Below, in pieces: positions 36,350-44,145 of a stretch of 53,781 bases of DNA (within the stretch, counting starts at the first letter, position 1; each line of letters starts with the position of its first letter). The position numbers were made by a program, and so were the translations under genes. The stretch is from Bacteroidota bacterium (lineage in GTDB: Bacteria > Bacteroidota > Bacteroidia > Sphingobacteriales > Sphingobacteriaceae): assembly GCA_013285685.1 (NCBI GenBank), contig JABDHD010000013.1, forward strand, positions 1 through 53,781, in the 5' to 3' direction. Below the pieces are notes generated by a model, which searched no databases, was not told the DNA's origin, and saw only the letters and a list, made by a program, of their open reading frames with translations.

Positions 36350-36401
36350 AATCAATCAACTTTAGTGGGAAACGGGGTGGCGAATTTGCCTGGTTTTTTG
36401 T
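36350..36401 (+). repeat. Cassette-boundary repeat, copy C
   Basis: Shares aatcaatcaa, agtgggaaac, ggcgaatttgcctgg and the T run with copy A (one mismatch inside the stem). It lies between the unknown membrane protein and the DUF4143 ATPase. Confidence 0.75.
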
Positions 36402-36417
36402 CTGCTTCGGTAGGTTC

Positions 36418-36483
36418 TATGTATTTTGTAAATAAAACTTATGTAAATTGTAAATAGAAGCTATGTAAATTGTAAGTTTGCTT
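36418..36483 (+). repeat. Three 22-bp tandem repeats upstream of the ATPase
   Basis: The word tatgta begins at 36418, 36440 and 36462, exactly 22 bp apart, each followed by nntgtaa. The third unit contains the -7-like box TAAGTTTG (36473-36480). The array ends 14 nt before the ATPase ATG, so it is probably regulatory. Confidence 0.75.
36448..36480 (+). promoter_or_regulatory. Candidate promoter of the ATPase gene
   Basis: TAAGTTTG at 36473-36480 matches the -7 consensus TAnnTTTG, with a TTG at 36448-36450 as a possible -33 element (22-nt spacer). It lies inside the tandem repeat. Confidence 0.5.
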
Positions 36484-36496
36484 TAAATCAAAGCCG

Positions 36497-37660
36497 ATGA
36501 GCACTTTTATCCCCCGGCAAATAGCGCCAATTATTCAGGCTCAGCAATCAAAATTTCCGGTGCTTGCCGTTACAGGGCCGAGGCAAAGCGGCAAAACCAC
36601 TTTATTAAAAGCGCTTTTTGAAGATTACCGTTATGTTTCGCTTGAAAATCCTGACACCCGCGCATTTGCGTTAGAAGATCCGGTTGGCTTTTTGAACCAA
36701 TATGATAAAAAAATTGTTTTTGATGAAGTGCAACGGGCGCCAGAGCTATTCTCGTATATCCAGGGCCGGGTTGACGAATCAAGGCAAATGGGCCAATTTA
36801 TATTGTCGGGTTCACAAAATTTCCATCTGTTAAACAGTATCACCCAAACGCTTGCCGGCAGAGTTGCTTTATTCAAGCTCCTGCCGCTCGATTTTACTGA
36901 GTTAAAGGCAGTAAACCTGTTGGGAACTTCGTACGCGGCGGTTAGTATCAAGGGCTTCTATCCCGCTATTTTCGATAGGGATATAGATCCGATCGTATTT
37001 TATTCCAACTACCTGCAAACCTATATTGAAAAAGACGTAACCGAATTAGCTAATTTGAGAGACTTGAAGGCATTTCGCACATTCATAGGGCTTTGTGCGG
37101 GCCGGTCAGCGCAGCTGGTAAACTTTAGCGCCTTGGCTAACGAATGCGACATTTCGCACAACACTGCAAAGGCATGGTTATCAATACTGGAAAGCAGCTA
37201 TATCATTTTCTTTCTGCAACCATACCATCAAAATTTCAATAAACGGCTAGTCAAAAGCCCGAAGCTTTACTTTTATGATACCGGCCTCCTCAATTATCTT
37301 TTAGGGATTAGGGAAGCCGGCGAACTTGAAGAAAACAGAATAAAGGGCGCGGTATTTGAAAATATGATCGTGGCTGAATACCAGAAAAAGAATCATCATT
37401 TATACCTGCACAAGGATTATTATTTTTGGCAGGACAGCAATGCACACGAAGTTGACCTGCTAATGAAAAAGCCCGGGGGCTTTGCTGTTTTTGAAGCTAA
37501 GGCTACACAAACGATTAATTCAACTTTGTTTGAGGAAATGGATCGCTTCGAACAAATTGCGGCACCTTCCAAAGTAAACAAAACCCTGATCTATGGCGGG
37601 GCCGAAAATGAAAAAAGAACAAAGTATAATGTACTTAGCTGGAAAAATATTTCGGATTAA
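36497..37660 (+). CDS. AAA-type ATPase with C-terminal DUF4143 domain
   Basis: The 387-aa protein has an N-terminal AAA_14-type ATPase with Walker A GPRQSGKTTLL (residues ~27-37), Walker B KIVFDEVQ (~72-79) and sensor LSGSQNFHL (~104), then the DUF4143 domain at ~170-330 (SNYLQTYIEKDVTELANLRDLK; SSYIIFFLQPYHQNFNKRLVKSPKLYFYDTGL) and a PD-(D/E)XK-like end with EVDLLMKKPGGFAVFEAKAT. Such proteins are common in mobile or accessory regions and their role is unknown. It has 22-bp tandem repeats and a promoter box before it. The convergent sensor kinase follows after 49 bp. Confidence 0.88.
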   Translation: MSTFIPRQIAPIIQAQQSKFPVLAVTGPRQSGKTTLLKALFEDYRYVSLENPDTRAFALEDPVGFLNQYDKKIVFDEVQRAPELFSYIQGRVDESRQMGQFILSGSQNFHLLNSITQTLAGRVALFKLLPLDFTELKAVNLLGTSYAAVSIKGFYPAIFDRDIDPIVFYSNYLQTYIEKDVTELANLRDLKAFRTFIGLCAGRSAQLVNFSALANECDISHNTAKAWLSILESSYIIFFLQPYHQNFNKRLVKSPKLYFYDTGLLNYLLGIREAGELEENRIKGAVFENMIVAEYQKKNHHLYLHKDYYFWQDSNAHEVDLLMKKPGGFAVFEAKATQTINSTLFEEMDRFEQIAAPSKVNKTLIYGGAENEKRTKYNVLSWKNISD

Positions 37661-37709
37661 ATAAAATCGCTAATTCGACCATCTCACTTTCAGTCATTGT
37701 TTAAAACCC

Positions 37710-39539
37710 TCACACCGGCAGCTCAAACGTAAACACCGACCCTTTTCCCGGCTCGCTTTGTATCGAAATACTGCCGCCATGGCGTTTGAGTATCTCGGAA
37801 GATATAAAAAGACCCAGGCCCAGGCCCTGGAAACGGTATTCACTTCCTTCGATGCGGTAGTACCGGTCGAATAAGCCATCGAGATCCTTTTTTGAGATGC
37901 CGATGCCGAAGTCTTTTATGGTCACCAGCACTTTATTGTCTTTCAATTCCGACCAAATCAATACTTTATCCGCTTCGGGCGAATATTTTACGGCATTGCT
38001 CAACAGGTTCACCACCACCTGTTCCAGGCGATGCCTGTCGCCATTTACGTTAACCGATACCGAGCGCTCAAGAATGAGCCGGTGCCCGGGCGAAATTTGC
38101 TGTGCGCTTTCTATGGTATCCTTAAGCAGTTTTTCAAAGTCAAGCTCCTCAAAATTATACTGCATTTTGCCCGAGTTGATCTTTGAAACGTCGAGTAAAT
38201 CAGTGATCAGCCTCTCCATCCGGTTAAGCTGCCGGGAAGCATTACCAAAAAAATTGTACGATTTCAGTTGCGGCTCCATTTCCCTGCCCGCCAGCTGAAA
38301 AAAGGCCTTTAGCGTAGTTAGCGGTGTTTTCAGCTCGTGGCTTGCGATGCTGATAAACTCATCTTTCTTCCGGTCAGTTTCTTTTTGATCTTTAATATCT
38401 GTAATAGCCGTTTGCAGTTCGCGGGTGCGCTCCTCTACCATGCGCTCCAATTCCTGCTGGGCGGCACGCACCCGGGCCGCCATAATATTGAATGATTTTG
38501 CGAGCTTGCCAAGTTCGTCATCCCTGTCGGTGTTAACGCGGGGCGAATAATCACCATCTGCAATAGCTGCGGCAGCAAGGCTTAATTGTTTTAAAGGTTT
38601 TGTAATATTTCGGCTCATCAGCCATCCACCCACACTACCTGCGACTATCAGCAAAAGGCCGATCAATGTCACCCAGCGTAAATATATCTGTGCTGTTTGC
38701 TGAAAAGAGGCGTTGGAAAGTTCAATCAGCACCAGCCACCTGGAATCGGGTATTTTACGCATCGACGCGATCACCGGGTAACCGTTAGCCCTGCTATACT
38801 CCGCAACACCCTGGAGTTTAACGGGCTCGACGGGCGGTCTCGCGACAGGTCTTATCAGGTCCGTCCAAATCTGTCCATCGTCGTTACCAAAATACAATCT
38901 GCCATTTGCCCCAAGCAATTGGGCCAATTGATCAATACTTTGCTGTGTAGCCCTCATCAATTTCCAGTCAACCAGGTAGCCGATAGTTTTCGTGTTGTCG
39001 GTAATTTTTGCAAGAGATGGAAAATACATCAGTCCGTTTACTACAACGAATTTACCAACGTTTGCAGTGCCTGTTTTCGGGGAGGCTGGTGTCATCAGCG
39101 AATCTATGTTTACCCTGAGCTTCGCCACCTGGCCGCCGGAGCTCAGTACCAGCTGCCCCCTGGTATTAAGCAATTGCACCAGCTTGTTCGTGGTGTCCTT
39201 CTTCATAAATTCCCGAAAGGTTTCCAGAGACGCCAGGCTGTCGCCCGTGTTTGGGGATGCCAAAAAAGCTTTTACACTTTTGTTGGAGGCCGCGCTATTG
39301 ACTGTCGAAGCAAACTGATCAACCGAGCTTTTAAACATCAGGCTTAGCTTATCAGCCAGGGTAGTAACCCGATCCGCGCCTATGGCCATCGACGCTTTTT
39401 CAACGCTGATATAGGATATCCAGCTAAAAGCTACAACAATGGCCAATAAAAGCATGCAAATAAAAAAAGGCAGGCGCTGTTGTATGGACAGTCGCTTAAA
39501 TGCAATAATTCTTCTCAATTGCGGGGTATTTGTACTCAA
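37710..39539 (-). CDS. Membrane sensor histidine kinase (HAMP, HisKA, HATPase)
   Basis: Taking the TTG at 39539, the 609-aa protein has TM1 at ~24-46, a ~235-residue extracytoplasmic sensor domain (~50-285), TM2 at ~287-309, HAMP at ~310-362 (SRNITKPLKQLSLAAAAIADGD), HisKA with phospho-acceptor H401 (SIASHELKTPLTTLKAF), and HATPase with N515 (NLLSNAVKYS), DFGIGIS and GLGLGLF boxes. No in-frame ATG precedes TM1, so the start is TTG at 39539 or at 39653; the shorter form avoids a hydrophobic extra tail. No response regulator gene is adjacent, so it is an orphan kinase. It could partner with a receiver elsewhere. Confidence 0.9.
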   Translation of the reverse strand: MSTNTPQLRRIIAFKRLSIQQRLPFFICMLLLAIVVAFSWISYISVEKASMAIGADRVTTLADKLSLMFKSSVDQFASTVNSAASNKSVKAFLASPNTGDSLASLETFREFMKKDTTNKLVQLLNTRGQLVLSSGGQVAKLRVNIDSLMTPASPKTGTANVGKFVVVNGLMYFPSLAKITDNTKTIGYLVDWKLMRATQQSIDQLAQLLGANGRLYFGNDDGQIWTDLIRPVARPPVEPVKLQGVAEYSRANGYPVIASMRKIPDSRWLVLIELSNASFQQTAQIYLRWVTLIGLLLIVAGSVGGWLMSRNITKPLKQLSLAAAAIADGDYSPRVNTDRDDELGKLAKSFNIMAARVRAAQQELERMVEERTRELQTAITDIKDQKETDRKKDEFISIASHELKTPLTTLKAFFQLAGREMEPQLKSYNFFGNASRQLNRMERLITDLLDVSKINSGKMQYNFEELDFEKLLKDTIESAQQISPGHRLILERSVSVNVNGDRHRLEQVVVNLLSNAVKYSPEADKVLIWSELKDNKVLVTIKDFGIGISKKDLDGLFDRYYRIEGSEYRFQGLGLGLFISSEILKRHGGSISIQSEPGKGSVFTFELPV

Positions 39540-39727
39540 CCTGATACTGTTTTGAGGACGTGACAACGTATAGTAAAAGTAAGTCTTAATTGTGTGCTTT
39601 TCCGCCCATTGGCTAACAAAAGCAAAGTGAACGAAATAAATCGCTCCACTCAAAGTTAAACAACAAATATTTGAAAATAAAATGCGTTTTTTAAACCAGC
39701 CTTCAACAATTTTATGGGCAATAGCGC

Positions 39728-40357
39728 CTACCCTTCTTCATATCTCCTAAAATACTTTTTTATCGCCCAGTTCACCGGGAATAGGATGAACAGGTAATAC
39801 AATGCCCAGCGCAGCTGGTAAAATGCCAGCGGTATGGCCAAAATAAAAACACTAAATGCCGCAAACAGCCGGTAAAACAAGTATTTGACAATAGCCGGAG
39901 GCAGGTCCTTTTTAATTAGCCGTGATTTATAGGAGGCATAAACTACCATAATCATCGACATCAGGTTCACCGTGATCATGCAGCATACGTAAAATACAAA
40001 GCTGAAGGTCTCGTGCGAGTAACTGCCGAAAAATGCGGAAGGGAACGGGATGAACGATATGACGAGCAGGTAGTAAATGTTCATCCATAAAAATGGCGTG
40101 TCAATGCGTTCAACCAGGTTCATCATGCGGTGATGAAATGTCCAGTAGGTAGCAACCAGTAAAAAGGAGATGATATAGGTTGAAAAATTAGGCAACATGC
40201 CCAGCATGGCTGATGGCAGCTGCTCGTGTACCAGGTTAGCGGCTATGTGCGGCACTTTGAGGTTAAAAACCAGTAAGGTAACGGCGATGGCAAAAACCCC
40301 GTCGCTGAACGAGGTAAGGCGCGCTATACTTATAGTTTCATCGGTGTACCTCGACAT
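39728..40357 (-). CDS. TMEM175-family (DUF1211) potassium channel-like protein
   Basis: The 209-aa protein has about six membrane helices and begins with the family filter-lining motif RLTSFSDGVFAIAVTLLVF (FSDG at residues 17-20). Bacterial TMEM175 homologues form K+-permeable channels without the classic TVGYG filter. The later segments LPSAMLGMLPNFSTYIISFLLVATYWTFHHR and FLWMNIYYLLVISFIPFPS also fit the family. It lies on the minus strand between the sensor kinase and a divergent DEAD-like gene. Ion specificity cannot be read from sequence. Confidence 0.9.
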   Translation of the reverse strand: MSRYTDETISIARLTSFSDGVFAIAVTLLVFNLKVPHIAANLVHEQLPSAMLGMLPNFSTYIISFLLVATYWTFHHRMMNLVERIDTPFLWMNIYYLLVISFIPFPSAFFGSYSHETFSFVFYVCCMITVNLMSMIMVVYASYKSRLIKKDLPPAIVKYLFYRLFAAFSVFILAIPLAFYQLRWALYYLFILFPVNWAIKKYFRRYEEG

Positions 40358-40558
40358 CAGCTTTCATTAACCGGGCCGCGTTTTTTTGGGGCCGGCCCGA
40401 TCACCGAATGTACATTTTTTAGGCTTTTTATACAAACCTCTTCAATGAGATAACGATAATTACAGCCTGACCTTTCCTAAAATTTTTGCGTGGAAAATTC
40501 AGCCGGGGCATTTAGCCGTACCAGCGATATCATTAACTCAATTCTGCAATAAAAAGGG

Positions 40559-40566
40559 TAATTTTG
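40559..40566 (+). promoter_or_regulatory. -7-like promoter box of the DEAD-like gene
   Basis: TAATTTTG matches TAnnTTTG exactly. Its last three bases are the TTG that could otherwise be read as a start codon of a longer product; the box instead supports translation from the ATG at 40588. No TTTG was found ~20 nt upstream. Confidence 0.5.
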
Positions 40567-40587
40567 CCATCCTCAAAAACAAATGGT

Positions 40588-41892
40588 ATGGCGTGGTCAG
40601 AAAAATTAAAGCTGAATAAACACTTACTCAACAAAATAACCGGGATGGGCTACACATCCCCAAGGGAAATTCAGCAAAAAACCCTTGCCCGGATTTATGG
40701 CGGGCAGGACCTGATCGCCATCGGCCACGAAGGCTGCGGAAAGACCACTACTTACGTTATCGCGGTATCCAACCGGATTGGTTATTCATCTGAGGGGGTA
40801 CCGAGGGTGCTGATCCTGGTACCTACCAAGGAGCAGGTGCTGGAAGTGATCAGCCGGTTTGAGGAATTAAATAACAATAAGCATTTGCTGATAGTAGGCT
40901 TATATGCTGCGCCAGGTATGGAAGCGCAAATGAATGCTTTAGCCGACGGCGCCGATATTGTGGTTGCCACCCCCGACAGGGCGCGTGCCGTTTATTTAAA
41001 ACTTGGCCTTAACCTTAACAAAATAGAGCTTTTTATAGTTGACGATGCCGACCAGGTCGTAAAACAAGGCCTCCAACTGCCAGTTGCCGAACTGGCAAAC
41101 AGCATCACTAAGTGCCAGCGCCTGGTATTTGCCGAAGTAATGCATGACAAGCTTGAAAAAATGATCAGGCCGTTTATGGAAACAGCCGCCACTGTTGAAG
41201 TTGAAGAAATAAGTGAAGCTAAAATAGAAACGTTCCCACAGGTTTTATACCATCTGCCCAATTTCGGCACCAAGCTAAACCTGCTCAACTTATTTATGCA
41301 GGATGATGAGTTATTCACCAAGACCGCAGTTTTTGCGAATACCCGCCAAACTGCCGAAAAGATTTATAAAACGCTCCAAAACCGGCGTGATACTACTGTC
41401 GGAATATTGAATTCCTGGTCGATAGAATTTAAAGGGTTTACATCCATACCTGAGTTTACGATGTGTGAAGACGCAAGGATATTGATCATCGCCGACGAAC
41501 AAATTGCGGCTGAAGAACTTCGACAAATTCCCTTCCTGGTTCATTTTGAATTACCCCCGGAGAAAGAGGTGTTTATCAATAGGGTGACCAACAATGAGGG
41601 CACGGACGCAGAAATTATGGCGATAACCTTTGCCACCGATATTGAGCTTACCCAGGTAAAAAGAATTGAGCAGGCTATCGGTAAAAAAATACCATTGGGC
41701 GAACTGCCCGAAGGCCTTATAATTGAGCAAGGAAGAAAAATTATCGAAGCTGAAGCAAAACAGCCGGTAAAAAACAAAGCAGCAGCACCTGTCGCCGGAG
41801 AAGCTTTTCATCAGAAAAAACCTGAGAACGCGAAGAATTATAACTACAGTTCGGGCCAAAAGGCGAAGATGAACAATAAGCGGAAACACTGA
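40588..41892 (+). CDS. DEAD-box RNA helicase-like protein with degraded motifs
   Basis: The 434-aa protein has the two RecA-like lobes of DEAD-box proteins, but nearly every ATPase or RNA-clamping motif deviates: the Walker A loop reads GHEGCGKTT, motif Ia is PTKEQ, Ib is TPDR, motif II is VDDADQ in place of DEAD, motif III is VFAEVM in place of SAT, motif V is IIADEQIAAEEL in place of ATDVAARGLD, and motif VI (usually HRIGRxGR) reads FINRVTNNEG. The Q-motif region (GYTSPREIQQKTLARIYGGQDLIA) is fairly normal. A lysine-rich, basic C-tail (~370-434) may bind RNA. Likely a non-catalytic or weakly active relative; the gene is alone on the plus strand. Confidence 0.85.
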   Translation: MAWSEKLKLNKHLLNKITGMGYTSPREIQQKTLARIYGGQDLIAIGHEGCGKTTTYVIAVSNRIGYSSEGVPRVLILVPTKEQVLEVISRFEELNNNKHLLIVGLYAAPGMEAQMNALADGADIVVATPDRARAVYLKLGLNLNKIELFIVDDADQVVKQGLQLPVAELANSITKCQRLVFAEVMHDKLEKMIRPFMETAATVEVEEISEAKIETFPQVLYHLPNFGTKLNLLNLFMQDDELFTKTAVFANTRQTAEKIYKTLQNRRDTTVGILNSWSIEFKGFTSIPEFTMCEDARILIIADEQIAAEELRQIPFLVHFELPPEKEVFINRVTNNEGTDAEIMAITFATDIELTQVKRIEQAIGKKIPLGELPEGLIIEQGRKIIEAEAKQPVKNKAAAPVAGEAFHQKKPENAKNYNYSSGQKAKMNNKRKH

Positions 41893-41942
41893 AGAAGGCG
41901 AAAGGTGAAAGGTTGTTGAAGGGACCGGTAAAAAGCGAAACA

Positions 41943-41977
41943 CCAATGAACTGATGAACCAATGAACTAATGAACAT
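41943..41977. repeat. Word run of atgaac units
   Basis: Four near-copies of (c)aatgaac(t) at spacing 8-9 bp, immediately after the DEAD-like gene and overlapping the VF530 gene's end. Similar word runs occur after gltD (34710-34740). Confidence 0.5.
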
Positions 41978-42200
41978 CCAGGTATAAGCTTGGGGTGCCC
42001 AGGTATAATTCTTCTACCTTTTTCCTGGCCCATTCGGTTTTGCGGAGAAATTTAAGACTTGATTTTACGCTCGGATCGCTTGTAAAGCAGTTAATGCGGA
42101 TGCGATTACCCAACTCGGCCCAGCCATAGTGAGTTACAAGGGCATTCAATATCATTTCTAAAGTTTTGCCATGAAGGGGGTTGTTGGGCTGCTGCATCAT
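41967..42200 (-). CDS. VF530 family DNA-binding protein (DUF2132)
   Basis: The 77-aa protein [20 protein letters not shown] to PSLYLDVH matches the VF530 family, small all-helical proteins with [10 protein letters not shown] and [38 protein letters not shown] motifs. Structures show a double-stranded DNA-binding-like fold; physiology is unknown. It stands alone on the minus strand, close to the SRPBCC gene (71 bp) whose direction it shares. Confidence 0.9.
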   Translation of the reverse strand: MMQQPNNPLHGKTLEMILNALVTHYGWAELGNRIRINCFTSDPSVKSSLKFLRKTEWARKKVEELYLGTPSLYLDVH

Positions 42201-42271
42201 CAGGGCAAAAATAATACAATTAGGACAAAGGGCCGACTTATTGGCCAGCCCACTGTATTATAAATGCAACG

Positions 42272-42697
42272 TCAACTTTTAACCAGGTATTCTGCAAGGG
42301 ATGTGCCGACAATATGTGTCCAGCCTTTGACAAAATTTTCGCGCGCAAAATCGGGGTGCGCCGGGAAGGTTTCCAAACCAACATGCGTAAGTTTTACTTT
42401 GGTTTTGTCGCCTTCAGGAATTAGCTCCCAGGTAACATATGATTCACCTGGCTCACCGTCATACCGCCAGCTATGCGTAAGCTTTTTGCCCGCCACAACC
42501 TCGGTCACTACGCAAATATGGTGATAAACCCGTTCTGGCGGGCCGCCGTCAAAGCGGAATTCAAAGCCAACTTCCGGCTTAAAATCTTCCAGCTTAAAAT
42601 ACCATTGCTCCATTTTATCGCGGTCGGTAATGGCCTGCCATACTTTTTCGGCAGGGGCATTAAAGGTTCTTTCAATTACAAAAGGTTCCGTTTCCAT
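42272..42697 (-). CDS. SRPBCC (AHSA1-like) domain protein
   Basis: The 141-aa protein has the START-like fold of AHSA1 proteins: VIERTFNAPAEKVWQAITD at the N-terminus, a FRFDGGPPERVYHHICVVTEVVAGKKLTHSWRY middle and the C-terminal helix GWTHIVGTSLAEYL. Members bind hydrophobic small molecules. It follows the ArsR-like gene by 57 bp on the same strand; ArsR-SRPBCC pairs are common and probably share one promoter (43109-43155), in which a small ligand may be sensed and handled. The specific ligand is unknown. Confidence 0.9.
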   Translation of the reverse strand: METEPFVIERTFNAPAEKVWQAITDRDKMEQWYFKLEDFKPEVGFEFRFDGGPPERVYHHICVVTEVVAGKKLTHSWRYDGEPGESYVTWELIPEGDKTKVKLTHVGLETFPAHPDFARENFVKGWTHIVGTSLAEYLVKS

Positions 42698-42754
42698 AAT
42701 TTTAGTTTATCATTAGTTTTCTCTTTCTTTCTCAACAAAATCTTTCAGTACTTT

Positions 42755-43090
42755 TTATTTCATTGGCGAACGCTTGTCTACTTCAGCCTCCTTCTCCAAA
42801 AAGTCGCCCAGGGCATCCAGTTTATTGTTCCAAAACACCCGGTATTGCTCTATCCAGGCGGCCACCTCATTAAATTTTTTTAGGTTAGCCGAGCAGTAAT
42901 GCTCTCGCCCCTGCCGGGTAACAATTACCAGCCCGCATTGGGTTAAAATTTTTATTTGCTTCGAAATAGCCGGCCTGCTTATGGTAAAATTATCCGCTAT
43001 GGAATTTAAATTCTGCGGATTTCGGGCCAGCAAATCGATTATCTCTCTTCTGGTCGGGTCGGCTATCGCCTGGAAAACATCTCTGCGCAT
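42755..43090 (-). CDS. ArsR-family transcriptional regulator
   Basis: The 111-aa protein is a winged helix: MRRDVFQAIADPTRREIIDLLA, recognition helix SRPAISKQIKILTQCGLV, wing VTRQGREHYCSAN. The ELCVC metal box of canonical ArsR is absent (the C in QCGLV and YCSAN are the only cysteines), so the effector is probably not arsenite. Two near-identical 16-bp inverted-repeat operators sit in its promoter (43109-43150), implying autorepression of the ArsR-SRPBCC unit. Confidence 0.92.
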   Translation of the reverse strand: MRRDVFQAIADPTRREIIDLLARNPQNLNSIADNFTISRPAISKQIKILTQCGLVIVTRQGREHYCSANLKKFNEVAAWIEQYRVFWNNKLDALGDFLEKEAEVDKRSPMK

Positions 43091-43108
43091 CTTACAAAAT
43101 CAAAACAG

Positions 43109-43155
43109 GTAACCATTCGGTTACAAACCTATGTATAACCATTCGGTTACGCAAA
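43109..43155 (-). promoter_or_regulatory. Promoter with two operator copies for the ArsR-SRPBCC unit
   Basis: Reading toward the ArsR gene: TTTG (-33) at 43155-43152, then 20 nt, then TAGGTTTG (-7) at 43131-43124, an exact match to the Bacteroidota consensus. Operator 1, 43135-43150, lies between -33 and -7; operator 2, 43109-43124, directly follows the -7 box. Both contain aaccattcggtt with the 6-bp arms gtaacc/ggttac (operator 1 has one change at its outer base), 26 bp apart. A repressor on both would block polymerase. The ArsR ATG is at 43090. Confidence 0.85.
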
Positions 43156-43191
43156 TTTTTTTTGATTTTTTGCAAAGGTTTCCATAACGTA

Positions 43192-43309
43192 GAGACGCAA
43201 TATTTTGCGTCTCGAACCCCGTGATAAGATTAAAAAAAGCCGCCGCTTATTGCTCCGAACCGTTCTCAGGGGGCTACCTGTCAGCGGGAGACGCGAAGTA
43301 TCGCGTCTC
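43192..43309. repeat. REP-like gagacgc palindromes flanking a gctgacaggt tag
   Basis: 43192-43200 pairs with 43205-43213 (gagacgcaa, loop tatt) and 43288-43296 pairs with 43301-43309 (gagacgcga, loop agta). Between them, at 43276-43289, is an inverted copy of the tag seen at 624-637, 2163-2176 and 2258-2271. The pair lies between the ArsR promoter and the YdeI/OmdA gene. Confidence 0.8.
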
Positions 43310-43330
43310 TACATTAATTTGCAAGGCGGG

Positions 43331-43990
43331 TTACTTCTCAGCCGGATTCTTCTTTCCACCCAGAAGCTTTTCGGTTAGCTTTTCAAGACGCTCATTTTTC
43401 GTTTTTTCCTGTTTGGCGGAGAGGATCCAAACCACGTATTCTTTTTTGTTGGTAAAAGAGAGCGAATCAAAAAAAGCCATTGCTGCGGTTGATTTTGCTA
43501 AAACTGCCTGCATATCCGGCGGCGGGATGACCCTTCGGTTTACCAGATCGATGTATTGGGAATTATCGTTTTTCTCTATCTCTTCGTTGCAAAACTCGGA
43601 AACTTTAGTTTTTTCTTCCGGGCGCAGGCGCAGCGCCGTCCAGTTTTCATCAATACCTGCCGCCGTCACCGGGCGCAACCCGTATTTGGTGGCTTCATCC
43701 CAGCTTTTGGTCATTTCGAGGTCGGTTTTTATACCTGATGCCTTCTTTGGGTAGGTGGCCCAAATCAGCGTGTCGGATTTTAATAAAGGAGCAATGACTT
43801 TTAAACTCCTGGCAAGGTCGGCCCTGTCAATTACGAATAGCTGGACACCATCGATATTTCCGTCCGGCTCAAAGGTGGCGGTCACGTTGTCAGGCAGCGG
43901 CTCAAGCGCAGCAAGATAGTTATCGGGCGCGTTGTAAAAAAGCCAGTTCTTCCCCGGCTTTATCTGCAGTTTTTTGGCAATTGGGCTCAT
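43331..43990 (-). CDS. YdeI/OmpD-associated (OmdA) family protein
   Basis: The 219-aa protein has an N-terminal DUF3052-like region (PIAKKLQIKPGKNWLFYNAP, residues ~3-22; LKSDTLIWATYPKKASGIKTDL around 90) and a C-terminal OmdA-type helical region: RRVIPPPDMQAVLAKSTAAMAFFDSLSFTNKKEYVVWI followed by AKQEKTKNERLEKLTEKL. OmdA domains are small, basic and of unresolved function. It is a single gene on the minus strand, divergent from the HAD gene across 155 bp. Confidence 0.88.
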   Translation of the reverse strand: MSPIAKKLQIKPGKNWLFYNAPDNYLAALEPLPDNVTATFEPDGNIDGVQLFVIDRADLARSLKVIAPLLKSDTLIWATYPKKASGIKTDLEMTKSWDEATKYGLRPVTAAGIDENWTALRLRPEEKTKVSEFCNEEIEKNDNSQYIDLVNRRVIPPPDMQAVLAKSTAAMAFFDSLSFTNKKEYVVWILSAKQEKTKNERLEKLTEKLLGGKKNPAEK

Positions 43991-44145
43991 GTTCGAATCT
44001 TTTTAGAAAAATTTAAAAGTCAAAACCGTCAGAAAGCAAACTTATCCACATGGTATGAACAAAAATAAAGGATAAACTAATGTACAAAAAGAATAAATTG
44101 CGCAAACAGCAATATAAATGTATCACTACGGCGAATTAAAACGTA

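Noticed and set aside
34908..36401. Integron interpretation of the cassette repeats
   Set aside because: No integrase, attI-like site or attC-type palindromes with core sites were found, and the repeats are too short and terminator-like.
40564..40587. TTG start giving a longer DEAD-like protein
   Set aside because: The TTG is part of a perfect -7 promoter box, so transcription probably starts after it.
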